Part shown: positions 1 to 12,054 of the stretch, one piece after another
Layout of the letters: each line of letters opens with the position of its first letter
How positions within the stretch are numbered: the stretch's first letter is position 1
DNA from: Phocoena phocoena
Taxonomy: Eukaryota; Chordata; Mammalia; Artiodactyla; Phocoenidae
Direction: 5' to 3'
Assembly: GCF_963924675.1 (NCBI RefSeq)
Contig: NC_089224.1
Coordinates: 70,107,464-70,171,463 of the forward strand
DNA: 64,000 bases
Notes under the pieces: generated by a model
Database searches by the model: none
Seen by the model: the letters and a program-made list of their open reading frames with translations, nothing else
What the model was told of the DNA's origin: nothing
Translations under genes and position numbers: made by a program

Positions 1-937
1 TTGAAAGAGAGGATTTGACTGAGACAAATTTCAGGGCAGTGAAGGTATTTGCATTCAGCCCTTGAAGTTCTTGAGGGAAGGTCAGTGTGAATCCATGGAA
101 TGCCTGACTTTGGGTAAGCTGTCTCCTGCTGAGCTCATTTGCATAATTAGTGGCAAAAATGTAATCTTGCCACCCTCTTTAATTTTCACAATAATATTTT
201 GATGCATACTTTTAAAAGGCATTAATAGCTTAAGCTTAGTTTACCAATGATAGAAAAAATGTGGCAAACATTATATTGCTCCTAATTTCTCAGTAAAATA
301 AAAGAGCATATGTAATTAGCATAATGATTGGTTATGTGTAAAACCTACGTTCCATAAACACGTTATACATTCTATCAACAGTAGCTAAAACCAAAATTAA
401 AGCCCATAATGGATAACGTCACTATCAAAAATTCATCTTAAAAATATTAAATATAAAAGAAGAAAACCAAAAAGAAGGAAAAATTTTAAAAATCGGAAGC
501 TTATTATTATTATGTTGATATTTTTCTTATATTAAAGTAGTCATTCTTCTAGGAGTTTTGCAAATATTGATTCATTAAAATTGTTTTACAAGCAGATCAT
601 ATGATTTGAAGAAATATGGACAAGTAATTGACCAATTTGAGTTTGCTTCCTTATATCAAGTGCCAGTAATCCATAATTACATTATTTGTTTTCCTATCCA
701 GTATCCATTATTACTGTTTCACTTGATGTGGTGACAAGAATAGAAATCATACTCTTGGCTAGTGATATCATTAAATCTGAGAATCTAAAATATTCATGTA
801 GAGGTCAATATAAATTTGAGAACTTCAGATCAAAGTAACTATGTGAAGGTTTTAGACATTCAGAGATGATATAAAGAAAGTTTCAAGCTGGAGATCTATA
901 AGACAGCTGTCTCTTAACAAGTTAAAAAAATTTTTTA
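1..937. other. Unique AT-rich non-coding DNA
   Basis: I see no recognisable repeat, open frame of note or RNA gene here. Base use is AT-rich with short A and T runs, as in mammalian intergenic DNA. It ends where L1 ORF2 homology begins. Confidence 0.6.
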
Positions 938-3238
938 ACTCATTCTACAAGTCCACCATCACGCTGATACCAAAACCAGACAAAGATGTCACAAAAAAAG
1001 AAAACTACAGGCCAATATCACTGATGAACATAGATGCAAAAATCCTCAACAAAATACTAGCAAAAATAATCCAACAGCACACTGAAAGGATCATACACCA
1101 TGATCAAGTGATGTTTATCCCATGAATGCAAGGTTTCTTCAATATACGCAAATCAATCATTGTGATACATCATATTAACAAACTGAAGGAGAAAAACCAT
1201 ATGATGATCTCAATAGTTGCAGAGAAGGCTTTTGACAAAATTCAACACCCATTTATGATAAAAACCCTCCAGAAAGTAGGCATACAGGGAATTTACCTCA
1301 ACATAATAAAGGCCATATATGACAAACCCACGGCCAACATCGTTCTCAGTGGTGAAAAACTGAAACCATTTCCTCTAAAATCAGGAATAAGACAAGGTTG
1401 CCCACTCTCACCACTATTATTCAACATAGTTGTCGAAGTTTTAGGTACAGCAATCAGAGAAGAGAAAGAAATAAAAGGAATCCAAATCAGAAAAGAAGAA
1501 GTAAAACTGTCACTGTTTGCAGATGACATGATACTATACATAGAGAATCCTAAAGATGCTACCAGAAAACTACTAGAGCTAATCAATGAATTTAGTAAAG
1601 TAGCAGGATACAAAATTAATGCACAGAAATCTCTTTCATTCCTATAAACTAATGATGAAAAATCTGAAAGAGAAATTAAGGAAACACTCCCATTTACCAC
1701 TGCAACAAAGAGAATAAAATACCTAGGAATAAACCTACCTAAGGACACAAAAGACCTGTATGCAGAAAACTACCAGACGCTAATGAAAGAAATTAAAGAT
1801 GGTACAAACAGATGGAGAGATATACCATGTTCTTGGATTGGAAGAATCAATATTGTGAAAATGACTGTACTACCCAAAGCAATCTACAGATTCAGTGCAA
1901 TCCCTATCAAACTACCAATGGTATTTTTCACAGAAATAGAACAAAAAATTTCACAATTTGTATGGAAACACAAAAGACCCCGAATAGCCAAAGCAATCTT
2001 GAGAAAGAAAAATGGAGCTGCAAGAATCATGCTTCCTGACTTCAGACTATACTACAAAGCTACAGTAATCAAGACAATATGGTACTGGCACAAAAACAGA
2101 AATATCAATCAATGGAACAGGATAGAAAGCCCAGAGATAAACCCACGCACATATGGTCACCTTACCTTTGATAAAGGAGGCAAGAATATACAATGGAGTA
2201 AAGACAGCCTCTTCAATAAGTGGTGCTGGGAAAACTGGACAGCTACATGTAAAAGAGTGAAATTAGAAAGCTCCCTAACACTATACACAAAAATAAACTC
2301 AAAATGGATTAAAGACCTAAATGTAAGGGCAGACACTATAAAACTCTTAGAGGAAAACATAGGAAGAGCACTCTATGACATAAATCACAGCAAGATCCTT
2401 TTTGACCCAACTCCTAGAGAAATGGAAATAAAAACAAAAGTAAACGTATGGGACCTAATGAAGCTTAAAAACGTGCACAGCAAAGGAAACCATAAACAAG
2501 ATGAAAAAACAACCCTCAGAATGGGAGAAAATATTTGCAAATGAAGCAACTGACAAAGGATTAATCTCCAAAATATACAAGCAGCTCATGTAGCTCAATA
2601 TCAAAAAAACAAACAACCCAATCCAAAAATGTGCAGAAGACCTAAATAGACGTTTCTCCAAAGAAGATATACAGATTGCCAACAAACACATGAAAGGATG
2701 TTCAACATCACTGATCATTAGAGAAATGCAAATCAAAACTACAATGAGGTGCCACCTCACACCAGTCAGAATGGCCATCATCAAAATATCTACAAACAAT
2801 AAATGCTGGAGAGGGTGTGGAGAAAAGGGAACCCTCTTGCATTGTTGGTGGGAATGTAAATTGATACAGCCACTATGGAGAACAGTATGGAGTTTCCTTA
2901 AAAAGCTAAAAATGGAACTACCATATGACCCAGCAATCCCACTACTGGGCATATACCCTGAGAAAACCATAATTCAAAAAGAGTCATGTATCACAATGTT
3001 CACTGCAGCACTATTTACAATAACCAGGACATGGAAGCAACCTAAGTGTCCGTTGACAGATGAATGGTTAAAGAAGATGTGGCACATATATATAATGGAA
3101 TATTACTCAGCCATAAAAAGAAATGAAATTGAGTTATTTGTAGTGAGGTGTATGGACCTAGAGTCTGTCATACAGAGTGAAGTAAGTCAGAAAGAGAAAA
3201 ACAAATACCATATGCTAACACATATATATGAAATCTAA
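938..3238 (+). pseudogene. L1 ORF2 remnant (reverse transcriptase plus C-terminal Cys region), inactivated
   Basis: ORF2 normally encodes an endonuclease and reverse transcriptase that copies L1 RNA at nicked chromosomal DNA. Only the RT and C-terminal parts are left; the endonuclease is missing. The YADD-box equivalent FADD is intact at 1516-1527. The first catalytic aspartate of RT motif A is replaced by valine (codon 1216-1218, in [12 protein letters not shown]). In-frame stops lie at 1123-1125 (TGA), 1645-1647 (TAA) and 2591-2593 (TAG). A shift of reading frame, best explained by about 2 missing bases, lies near 2465-2480, so homology continues in the +1 frame through 2519-3238. The C-terminal CX3CX7HX4C motif survives at 2804-2857. 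The pieces are open at 1126-1647, 1783-2544 and 2690-3238. The protein cannot be functional. Confidence 0.93.
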
Positions 3239-3612
3239 AAAAAAGTAAAAATGGTTCAGTAAGAACCTAGGGGCAGGATAGGAATAAAGATGCAGACTTA
3301 AAGAATGGACTTGAGGATATGGGGAGGAGGAAGGGTAAGCTGGATGACATGAGTGAGTGGCATGGACATATATACACTACCAAATGTGAAATAGATAGCT
3401 AGTGGGAAGCAGCTGCATTGCACAGGGTGATCAGCTCAGTACTTTGTGTCCACCCAGAGGGGTGGGATAGGGAGGGTGGGAGGGAGACGCAAGAGGGAGG
3501 GGATATGGGGATATATGTATACATACAGCTGATTCACTTTGTTATACAGCAGACACTAACACACATTGTAAAGCAATTATACTCTAGTAAAGATTTAAAA
3601 AAAAAAATTAGT
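938..3612 (+). mobile_element. 5'-truncated L1 (LINE-1), cetartiodactyl subfamily
   Basis: The element starts inside the ORF2 reverse transcriptase region and runs through the ORF2 C-terminus (frame ends near 3238) and a complete-looking 3' UTR to an A tail at about 3596-3608. The 3' UTR contains the block with 'gtgggatagggagggtgg' and the terminal stretch with 'gcaattatactctagtaaag', typical of cetartiodactyl L1. About 2.7 kb of a full ~6 kb element remains, the usual result of incomplete target-primed reverse transcription. The A-rich flanks ('ttaaaaaaattttt' upstream, 'aaaaaaatta' downstream) make the target duplication ambiguous. The same 3' UTR appears inverted at 4966-5168. Confidence 0.95.
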
Positions 3613-4309
3613 TTTGTTCCTCTCTAGGGTCAAACGTTTTTCACAAGGACATTATTTATTCTCTCAAGGGAAGTAACCTCATTTTTCCTTACATAAATGT
3701 TCACTCTCATTATCTTACAATGATGCAAACATATGTGCATATTAATAATTTTACCTTTTTATAAAGGGCTTCCAAACTGAAGTGTTTCTTTCATTCTTCT
3801 TTGGAAAACAGTTATGTAAGCTTAGACAATTCGATACAGCTTCTCCACCTTAGAATCCTATAAACAAGAGATCCCCCACAACACCAAGACAATAACATAG
3901 TTTTGTTGTTTTCATCTGTAAAATACTCTTATGAGAATTATCTTGATAATTCATATACATCTTGATATACATACTCCACTTTATCAAATTTATGGACAAT
4001 AGGCAAGAGAAATTGAGAGAGGATTTGCAACACCGTAGAGATTTTTTTTTTTTTTCTTCATCTGCTCATGGACTTAAAACCAAATGGCACTTGAAGTCTC
4101 TAATGTACATTACTAGTATAGCAAAATATCATTATAATATTACCATTAAAGAATATTACAGTTTTCTGGACTTTTAATAATATATGGTCCTCTTAAGCAG
4201 GTCATAAACTCATTCTCAGGATAAAACCAAAAGACAATTTTGTAAGTTATATATCAAAACCTTTTGAGATCTTAATGTATTCTAGGAAAGATTATTAAAG
4301 CTCACCAGA
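3613..4309. other. Unique non-coding DNA
   Basis: AT-rich sequence without a recognisable element. It contains a 13-T run near 4040-4053. Nothing coding is supported. Confidence 0.5.
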
Positions 4310-4560
4310 TATTCCATGTGCTCCCCTATGTTTCCCAGTCTCCCTTGCAATTAAGTTGGGACCATAGACTAGCTCTGACCAGAACATGTGCCACTTTGGG
4401 GCTCAGACAGTTAAGAGTCAGCTTGTCCCATCATCCCTATCTTCCACTATCATGGAGACCTTGGAAACCATCTGCTCCTGATAGCAAGGCTGAAAGAAGG
4501 AGGAGAGCCTTTATTGTTAAGGCACTGAAGTTTCAGTCTTGATTAACATATGTATAAAAT
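4310..4560 (+). repeat. Possible LTR-like ancient repeat fragment
   Basis: The text 'tttcccagtctcccttgca' followed by a tract ending 'cctttattgttaaggcactga' resembles the 'cagactcccttgcagctagg ... tttaagccactg' architecture of a common mammalian LTR-like family, whose 3' part I also suspect at 32840-33135. The middle is shortened. Family assignment is from memory and tentative. A 74-codon open frame here has no recognisable product. Confidence 0.4.
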
Positions 4561-4588
4561 AAACCAAGGAAGATATGGGGAATAAAAA

Positions 4589-5331
4589 TACTGTATAGGA
4601 CAGAGTGAAGTAAGTCAGAAGGAGAAAAATATCGTATATTAACGCATGTATGTGGAACCTAGAATAATGGTACAGATGAACCGGTTTGCAGGGCAGATGT
4701 TGAGACACAGTTGTAGAGAGCAAACATATGGACACCAAGGGGGGAAAACCGCAGTGGGGTGGGGATGGTGGTGTGTTGAATTGGGCAATTGGGCTTGACA
4801 TGTATACACTGATGTGTATAAAATGGATGACTAATAAGAACCTGCAGTATAAAAAAACAAAAAAAACAACTAATACTAAACTTTCTTTGGGTTATTTGTA
4901 TGGAAATATGTTAATATAAATGTTTCAGACATTACATGAAATTTCTAAAAATCTTATATACTCTTTACTGGAGTATAATTGCTTTACAATGTTGTGTTAG
5001 TTTCTGCTGTATAACAGAGTGAATCAGCTATACGTATACATCTATCCCCATATCCCCTCCCTCTTGCATCTCCCTCCCACCCTCCCTATCCCACCCCTCT
5101 AGGTGGTCACAAAGCACTGAGCTGATCTCCCCATGCTATGCGGCTGCTTCCCACTAGCTCTCTATTTTGAAAGCCTTTAAGTAAGAAGATGAAAAAGAAA
5201 ATTAATTACATGGGACTGAGTGAACTGATGAGGATGATTATAACTTTTGTGACTTTCTGTTTGAATAAAAAAAAAAAATCACACAAGGACTCAAAAAAAA
5301 AAAAAAAAAAAAAAAAAGTACTGTATAGGAC
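4589..5331 (+). mobile_element. L1 3' end with candidate 3' transduction, bounded by a 13-bp target duplication
   Basis: The sequence tactgtataggac occurs at 4589-4601 and again at 5319-5331. The unit between them opens with an L1 3' UTR (4602 to about 4870) ending 'aagaacctgcagtataaaaa' plus a short A-rich stretch. It continues with about 420 bp of other DNA and ends in a ~25-base A tail (5293-5317). An AATAAA signal at 5264-5269 sits 24 bases before that tail. This is the layout expected when L1 transcription passes its own weak polyadenylation site, uses a downstream one, and the longer RNA is inserted. The carried segment contains an antisense L1 3' UTR fragment (4966-5168), so the source locus already held another L1. 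Confidence 0.75.
4966..5168 (-). repeat. Antisense L1 3' UTR fragment inside the transduced segment
   Basis: Read on the minus strand this matches the last ~200 bases of the L1 at 938-3612 (blocks corresponding to 3390-3590). The match starts directly at the 3'-terminal 'ctccagtaaag' with no T run before it, so this copy lost its tail. It lies between the L1 end and the terminal A tail of the 4589-5331 unit. Confidence 0.85.
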
Positions 5332-5752
5332 CAGGAGCAGAAAATGAAGAGATGAGTATACAAGCTATGGTCTATGGAGGAACTAGGGACAAAAATCAGA
5401 GAAGTCAGAATCTATCACCAAGTTCATGATGTGAGAATGATGTTCATGTTCGCATCGTGTTAGGAGGTCAGGACCTAACTGGTGAAAAAAGCAAAGTGAA
5501 GAGTAAGACAATAAATAGAAGATTTAAAGAAATTTTCTGGGAATTACCTGCAATGATGGCATTTTTCATTGATACCAGCTTTAGGATTATGAGAATGGGC
5601 TGGGCTCCTTTCAAGACACATGATTAAAAAGAATTCAGTCATGAGCTGAAGAGGAACTAGATTATCCCATTATGGAAGTCAGAAAACATGCCCATATGTA
5701 TAGGAAATGGATCCTTGGGAGAGCACAATCACTGAGATGTAGAGCATCAATA
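5332..5752. other. Unique non-coding DNA
   Basis: No repeat or gene recognised between the L1 unit and the MIR. Confidence 0.5.
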
Positions 5753-6015
5753 AGGCAGTGTAGTGGAGTAAATATTTACAAGCATGAACTCTAGTGCCAC
5801 ATTAGCTAAGTTTGAATCCCAGAACCACTATTAACTCTCTGTGTGACCTTGGGCAAGTTTTTTTTACTCTCTGAGTCTCATGTTCCTCACCTATAAAATG
5901 AGATTGCTAATATGACTGCATTACAAGGCTGTTGTGAGGACTAAATGAATTCATTGCATAGAGCACTAGCATGGTGCCTAGCATACATCAAGTACCGTGC
6001 AGTTATTCCCAATTA
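5753..6015 (+). repeat. MIR SINE, near full length
   Basis: The element shows the MIR order: 'gtagtggagtaa' head, 'aagtttgaatcccag' B-box region, the core 'tgtgtgaccttgggcaagtt', 'cctcacctataaaatgaga', and the tail 'gttgtgaggactaaatga' followed by 'tagcatggtgcctagca'. MIR is an ancient tRNA-derived SINE mobilised by L2 and inactive for over 100 My. The divergence fits that age. Confidence 0.92.
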
Positions 6016-8362
6016 TTTCACTATCAATCTTGATAACAAAAATCACTTTTAATGAGTTACAACATTCAGCAGAATAAAAATACTGAACATCAACTTTGAT
6101 GATACCCTGTGTAGTTTAAAATTTAAGACAATTCACTGCATTAAAGATCATGATTTAATTTTTCAAGTTGAGTGAAATACTTTCATAGGCACCGAGACCC
6201 CAGAAATTTCATGTTTTTTATTCAGTTCTCAAATGACTGACTACTTACAGAAGTATTTTTTTTAAGTGAGAAAGAGAAATGTCTAATTCCTTTTGATTTC
6301 ATGGCTTAAATATTCTAAGATCAAAATTTAAATTATTGCACTATAGTGACAATTATTTGGAATGAAATATTACTCAGGTATGAAAGCTATTATTGAACTT
6401 TAGCTCAGTAATGTTAGATGTTAACATTCCAAACATGGAAAATATAAGACAGTGATAGATGATTATCTGATCTGATTTCTATCCCAAATTTGTAAAATAA
6501 TTTGATAACAATGAGTTCATCAAGAATAAAGCATACATCAAAATAAGGAAGTCTGCAGTATGTATTCCATTTTTCATGCACATCAAATTATCCTTGACAT
6601 AAGAAATTTGAGTTTGTTATACCATGGTGATTACTCTATCTTGACATTGTTTGTCTTAAAAATAATAACTGCTAGATATTTCAAGAAGCTAAGGGAGGAG
6701 GGGAGCGCACAAGCATTCCCTCAATTATTATAGATTTTATCACTCTTTTCATTAATTAATAATGAGGATGTTTAGGCTCCCAGTTAACAATCACTAGAAA
6801 TTGCAGTACCTTATTTAGAAGGTGCATCATTCAGATTACAAATTGATGTAATGAATTCTAATGAACCCTTTCCTTCTACACTGAAGCTTAATCCCTATTC
6901 AAAGTGGATTAGTTAGTATTTAAATTTATCATAGGATCAAGAGTGATTAGTGGCCTATCATAAAAAAGAATCCCATGAAAGTCATGGATCTTTATCACAT
7001 GCAAGACTGAGGGTGAGCTATTTGAAAAGTTCCAAGGATGGTGCAATTGTACTGAAAATCTTGTCAATGATGCCTATTCCTGAGATGTTCTGCAGTAAAA
7101 TGCAGCCCAAAAAGAAAGAGGTCCACTTGTAGGAAAAAATTATTCTCTAAGGAATGAAGCAGCTGCATGCAAATGGTTTGCTAAATTCTTATTATCTGCA
7201 TTTTCATTGACTGCTCAGCTTTGGAATGTGTGACGCTCTCCTTTGCCTGAAAGATTTTCTAAGGAGCTTTTGAAAACATTAAAGCTCCTGAAAGACTTAG
7301 CTAAGTTTGAAATTTAACTGAAATGAATATACCAGAGATATGGTTTAGTAATTGAAATTGCCATTTTCCTGTGGTTGTGTTTATGTCCTCTCAGAATAGG
7401 TACAAGAGTGAATTATATTCGAGGATACACATTATAAACTCAGAGATACCAGAATAATCAGAGTAATAATGACATCCAAATGCCATATACTTGCTTCGAA
7501 CTCCATTCTGCTTCTGGGAATGTAACTGATAAAAATATTGTGTAGATCAGAGTTTCTTTTTGATGTATCATAATTAAAAAGTCAAAAGCGTCATCCAAAA
7601 CATCCCAGGTTTCCTTTAATAAACTATGGAAATATCTTCCCCTGAACTCACAAAACCCATATAAATTGTATTTTTAAGTTCAGTGAATTTACTAGTTTTT
7701 TAAACTAGATCCATTTTTTTCCTAGAAAGACAAAATGTTAATCGTCGTTATTTTTAGGAAGTATGATTGATAGAATGGCATGGCAGAAGTTATCTTTTTC
7801 AAATATCTTCCCCATTGTGTTTGCTTTAGATGCCTGTTCAAATGCCTTTTTGAACTAGTCAAGCTCTACTCTTCAGGTTGCCAATATATCCATTTTCCTC
7901 TTTGTAACAGAATCCCCTGATTTGAGCAGAGAATTCTTCATCTCTCCAAACAAAGAGGTCTTATATTTTATTTTAATGTACTTGTTAATCTTTATTTTTA
8001 CTTATAATTTTATACATGTTTTTACTATAAGGGATCTAAATCCATGCCTTCTTTATCCCCCAGTGTTTTTTTTACCATTATTGTACTAGTTATTCTGGGA
8101 AAATGGAGGACCTGTAAGTTTTATTGTGCATACATAAGTCATTTAATTATGATTACAGGTATAATGTAAAACCTAATACATGTATTTTTTCTCAGTATAT
8201 ATATTTTTCAACATTTTTTTGAGGTCAAGTGGAAATATCCTTCTTTAAGACATTCATGGTTTGAGACTAAGTTTAATATTCCCTTATCATACTCTCCATG
8301 ATTTTATAAATACCACTTATATCTTCTCTAAGCCTTTATTTTGCAATACCTGGATCACCCAT
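6016..8362. other. Unique non-coding DNA, about 2.3 kb
   Basis: AT-rich sequence with many short homopolymers. I see no transposon homology, RNA gene or open frame above about 60 codons with any recognisable product. Confidence 0.5.
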
Positions 8363-8370
8363 GTATAGCA

Positions 8371-8585
8371 CAGGGTTTCTTAGCAAGTGGCACGATTGAC
8401 ATTTTGGACCAGATAATGCTGTGTTGAAAAGGGCTGTCCTGTACCTTGTAAGATATTTAAGAGCAACCCTGGCCTCCACCCACTAGATGCCGGTAGCACC
8501 TCCCAAGTTGTGATGATCAAAAATGTCTTCAAACATTGCCAAATGTCATTTATGAGACAAAATTGCCTCCAGTTGATAACCACTG
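8371..8585 (-). mobile_element. MER5A-like non-autonomous hAT-Charlie DNA transposon
   Basis: Read on the minus strand it starts 'cagtggttatcaac' and ends 'aagaaaccctg', with the internal 'acatttggcaatgtttg' and 'ctagtgggtggaggccagg' landmarks of MER5A. Its flanks gtatagca (8363-8370) and gtgtggca (8586-8593) agree at 6 of 8 positions, as expected for an aged 8-bp hAT target duplication. It encodes no protein. A 67-codon open frame across it is accidental. Confidence 0.85.
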
Positions 8586-8593
8586 GTGTGGCA

Positions 8594-8855
8594 GTCTATG
8601 TAATTACAAAATGGTTTTATATATATTTTCAGGTGTAATCCAAATATCATCCATTTAAAATAAGCAGTGCAAAGATTACTATTCCATTTTGAAGATGGGA
8701 ATACCAAGGTTCAAGAGTCACTTTTGAATTAATTAATATTGTTTTATTGCCTGAGAAATTACAGCCAAATTTTATGATAACAACTCAAATAATAGAACTG
8801 GGAATATTTTAAGAAAAAAAATTTAAATCAATAATGGATGATTTTCACTTTCAAT
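8594..8855. other. Unique non-coding DNA
   Basis: Short AT-rich spacer without recognised features. Confidence 0.5.
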
Positions 8856-10140
8856 AATAAATAGAACAGCTAGACAAAAGAACAACAAGGAAAAAGAAGA
8901 CTTGAACAACACTGAAAGCCAACTAAAGTAAACAGACATCTATAGAACACTGTACCCAATACAACAGAGTATGCATTTTTCTCAAGAGCACATGAAACAG
9001 TCTCTAAGAAATGCTAGACCATAAAACAAACCTTAATGAACTTAAAAAGATAGAAAAAATACAAAGTATATTCTCTGACCACAATGGAATGAAATTAAAA
9101 ACCAAAAGCACTAAAAATTTTAGAAAACTAACAAATAAGTAGAAATTGAACAACACACATAATCAATGAGTCAAAAAATAAAAAGTAAACCAGAAAATAT
9201 TTTGAGAGGAATGAAAATAAAAACATACCAAAAATTATGAGATGCAGCTAAAACAGTGCTTAAAGGGAATTTATGGCTGTAAATATCTATATTGAGAAAG
9301 AAGAAAGATTTTAAATCAATAACTTAAACTAACAGGAAAAAGAAGAGTGCACTAAATCTAAAGCAAGTGAAGGAAAGACATAATAAAGATTAAAGTGGAA
9401 ATTAATGAAATAGAGAAAATATTTGAAAAAATCAATGAAGCCAAAAACTGGGATTTTTTTAAAAGATCAACAAAATTGACTTTTTAGTTAGATTGACAGA
9501 ATGGGGGAGGGAGAGAGAAAGGGTGTGAGGGCAGGAGCGGGAGAAGGAGGGAGGAAGGGAGAGGGAGAGGGAGAACAAACTCGAATTACTAGAATCAGAA
9601 ATAAGAGAGGTAACATTACTACTGACCTTATCAAAAAGCAAAAAAGTATTATAAATAAATACGGTGAATAATTGTATGCCAAATAATTAGATAACTTAGA
9701 TGAAGTGGACAAACTGTTATAAAGATACAAACTACTATAGCTAACTCAGGAGGAAATAGATAATCTGAATGGACCTAAACAACAGAAGAGAGGCTGAATT
9801 AGTAATCAATCAAAAACCCACAAAGAAAATCCCAGGCCTAGGTGGCTTCGATGGTGAATTTCAAAGGAAAATCTAAAGAATTAATGCTGCATCTTTACAG
9901 ACTTTCTGAAAAGTAGAAAAGGAGGGAACACTTCCCAACTCATTTTATAACCAAAGTTCATCCTGCCATGAGGACAAAAGTATTCCTTTCTTAGGATATA
10001 TCAAAAGAATAGAGGAACATAAAACTGATAGCCATGATGTTTTCTAAAAGTAGAAACTCTGGAAGAATATTTAACACAAGTTGAACTTATGAGGAAAAAT
10101 GAGTTGCAGATATCTTTCAAACCAATTTACCTCCACTAAA
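8856..10140 (+). mobile_element. Old L1 ORF2 fragment (L1M type)
   Basis: The strand carries decayed ORF2 text between endonuclease and RT: 'aaccaaaagcactaaaaatt', 'aaaacagtgcttaaaggga', 'aatcccaggcctaggtggct' and 'actcattttataaccaaag'. Stops and indels are frequent, so no frame survives. A purine-rich G/A expansion interrupts it at about 9500-9572. Both ends fade out; no A tail or target duplication was found. Confidence 0.85.
9500..9572 (+). repeat. (GA/GGA)-rich low-complexity tract within L1
   Basis: Almost pure purine tract (gggagggagagagaaaggg and following) located where L1 ORF2 normally has a short 'agagagaagactcaaat' stretch. It probably grew by slippage from that seed. Open frames on the opposite strand here encode only Ser/Pro/Leu-rich low-complexity sequence. 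Confidence 0.75.
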
Positions 10141-11911
10141 ATAAAGCAACAATATAGTTAGTCCTAGTCACAATAGTAGGTACTTTTAGGAAAGAAGGAA
10201 TTTTAAAAAAAAATTTGTATTTTTAATCAGACTACCAAACTCATTTTATTCTACATACTATTAAGTTTGTTCCAACATGCATTGAAAAAACTCTTCAAGC
10301 ACAAGGCCAAAAAAACCTCTTGCAGGAGGTGCTCCAGGTGCCACACCCATATCCACACCCACCTCACCACTTTAGGAAAGACCAGTATGACTTCCCAACT
10401 CCAGTGCCTAAATTTATTTTCCAGAAGAACTTTTTCTGGCCACTGAGGCCCTCTTTGCCACCTGATTAGTAGGCCAGAAGTACTACCTACCCACCTCCAG
10501 CAGCCCTCAAAGAATGACTGATGTGCATTGTGTTCTGTATACCCCAGCTTTCTCGTCTTTTAGGTAGGAGAACTCTGAAACATGTATTCTACCAAGGTTC
10601 CCAGAGTTTCCCAACATGGTGGACTTGAGGGGGATGTGGTTAGCTCCTGTTGTCTACAGGTTTGCTGGCTTGGCCACAGACTCTCTGACTTTATTTTCTT
10701 CCCTGTATCACTTCCCTTTCCTCTACCAATATTTGTTGCACTTTCCAACTAACTTACTTGTACCTGGTCTAGTGATGTGCTTTCAAACTGAGACAGTTAT
10801 GCTTTACAAGACAACTAAAAGACTCCTTTAGCTGAAAACAAAACAAAGCAAAGAAAACAGTCTTTTACAGTTAATAAAGTGCATTAAATCATGGAATCTT
10901 CTTTAAGATTCTGGGAGTTTTGCCAATACAGTATTCTGGGAAGCACATGTACAGTCCTACTAAATCCCGCTGAAAAAGTAGCACAGGAATGATCTACATC
11001 ACCACCTGAGGTCCCTGCTGCATTGTAGAGCAGATAAACTACATGGAGCAAGTGAAGAAACTCAAGCTGTGCTATTGTTTATTGCTGGTGCTCATTTCAT
11101 TGAAATAAAACAGCCAAAAATCTCTAACACTGAGGTTCTTAATTAGGATTCTACAGTTTGGCTTCAGAGGTTGCACATACCGCTAGAATTGTGTGCAAAA
11201 ATTGTGTACTGGTGAATGTATACATTTTTATGGGAATAGCATTCATAATTTCTATGAGATATCCAGACTATCCTGTAAAGTAAAAAAAAAAAGATTATGA
11301 ATCCCTGATTCTGTGAGCTAGGAGTTGAAGGAGACGCTTTTACCGTGGATGCAAATAGCAAAATAGCATAAACATCTAATATGTCCTCCTTTTTTTTCCT
11401 AGACTTGCAGAAATAAAATACTAGTCTATGTTAATGACAGTCGCAGCTATGGCCAACAGCAAGGTGTGTATAGGAGAGTAGACACACAGATGCCATAAAT
11501 ATGAAGAACAAACTAGAATGTCTGTGTACATCATTAAGTCACCTGCAGAATGAAGGCTTCATCCCATGACTCCCGCTCAGATCACAGAATCATAAATTGC
11601 AAGAGTTGGGTGGTTCCTTGGAAACTATCTACTCCTCCACCCCATTCCTATCCATGACACAAAGACTCCTCCAGCATCTAGGCAGAAAGAGGCTCTTACT
11701 CACTCTCCCTCTCACCCCTCCAACTTCTCACAACCCCAAACACTTTGAAGAATTAAGACATCATTGCCTTCTGTTTTTGTTTTGCTTATTTGTTTAAAGA
11801 TCTAATAAATAGAAATAATAGAAATCTCTTTCCTATATTAAGCTAAAATATACCTTTCTTAACTTTTGCTCAGTGGTTCTGGTTCTGTTCTGTCCTCTAC
11901 TCAAGACAAAT
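10141..11911. other. Unique non-coding DNA
   Basis: No gene recognised. At 11582-11680 the phrase 'cacagaatcataaattgca' followed by 'ccttggaaactatctactc' resembles the edge of an ancient MIR/L2-age repeat, but the match is too short to name. The remainder looks unique. Confidence 0.45.
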
Positions 11912-12054
11912 AGAGTTAAGCAGTGAATAATTTTAACTATATCATGGGTTGATGCAATTTTCAACACCGTGTTTGCTTTTATTTTAGAATGCAGTAGAGA
12001 CCTCCTAATACAGTTCACATCATCATCCTCATTTAAATTTCTGCAATGGCTCCT
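11912..12054 (+). repeat. Left arm of a 143-bp inverted repeat pair
   Basis: This arm matches the reverse complement of 12604-12746 over its full 143 bp with no gaps and 16 mismatches by my count (about 89% identity). The outermost 49 bp are identical. The spacer between arms is 549 bp. The flanks do not match. I do not recognise the family. It could be two opposite copies of one repeat or the terminal inverted repeats of an ~835-bp element. Confidence 0.85.

Noticed and set aside
1293..1748. 151-codon frame on the minus strand
   Set aside because: It is the antisense of L1 ORF2 RT sequence; only the plus strand shows real homology.
9459..9730. Ser/Pro/Leu-rich minus-strand frames of 60-80 codons
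   Set aside because: They are read across the purine tract inside a decayed L1 and have only low-complexity content.
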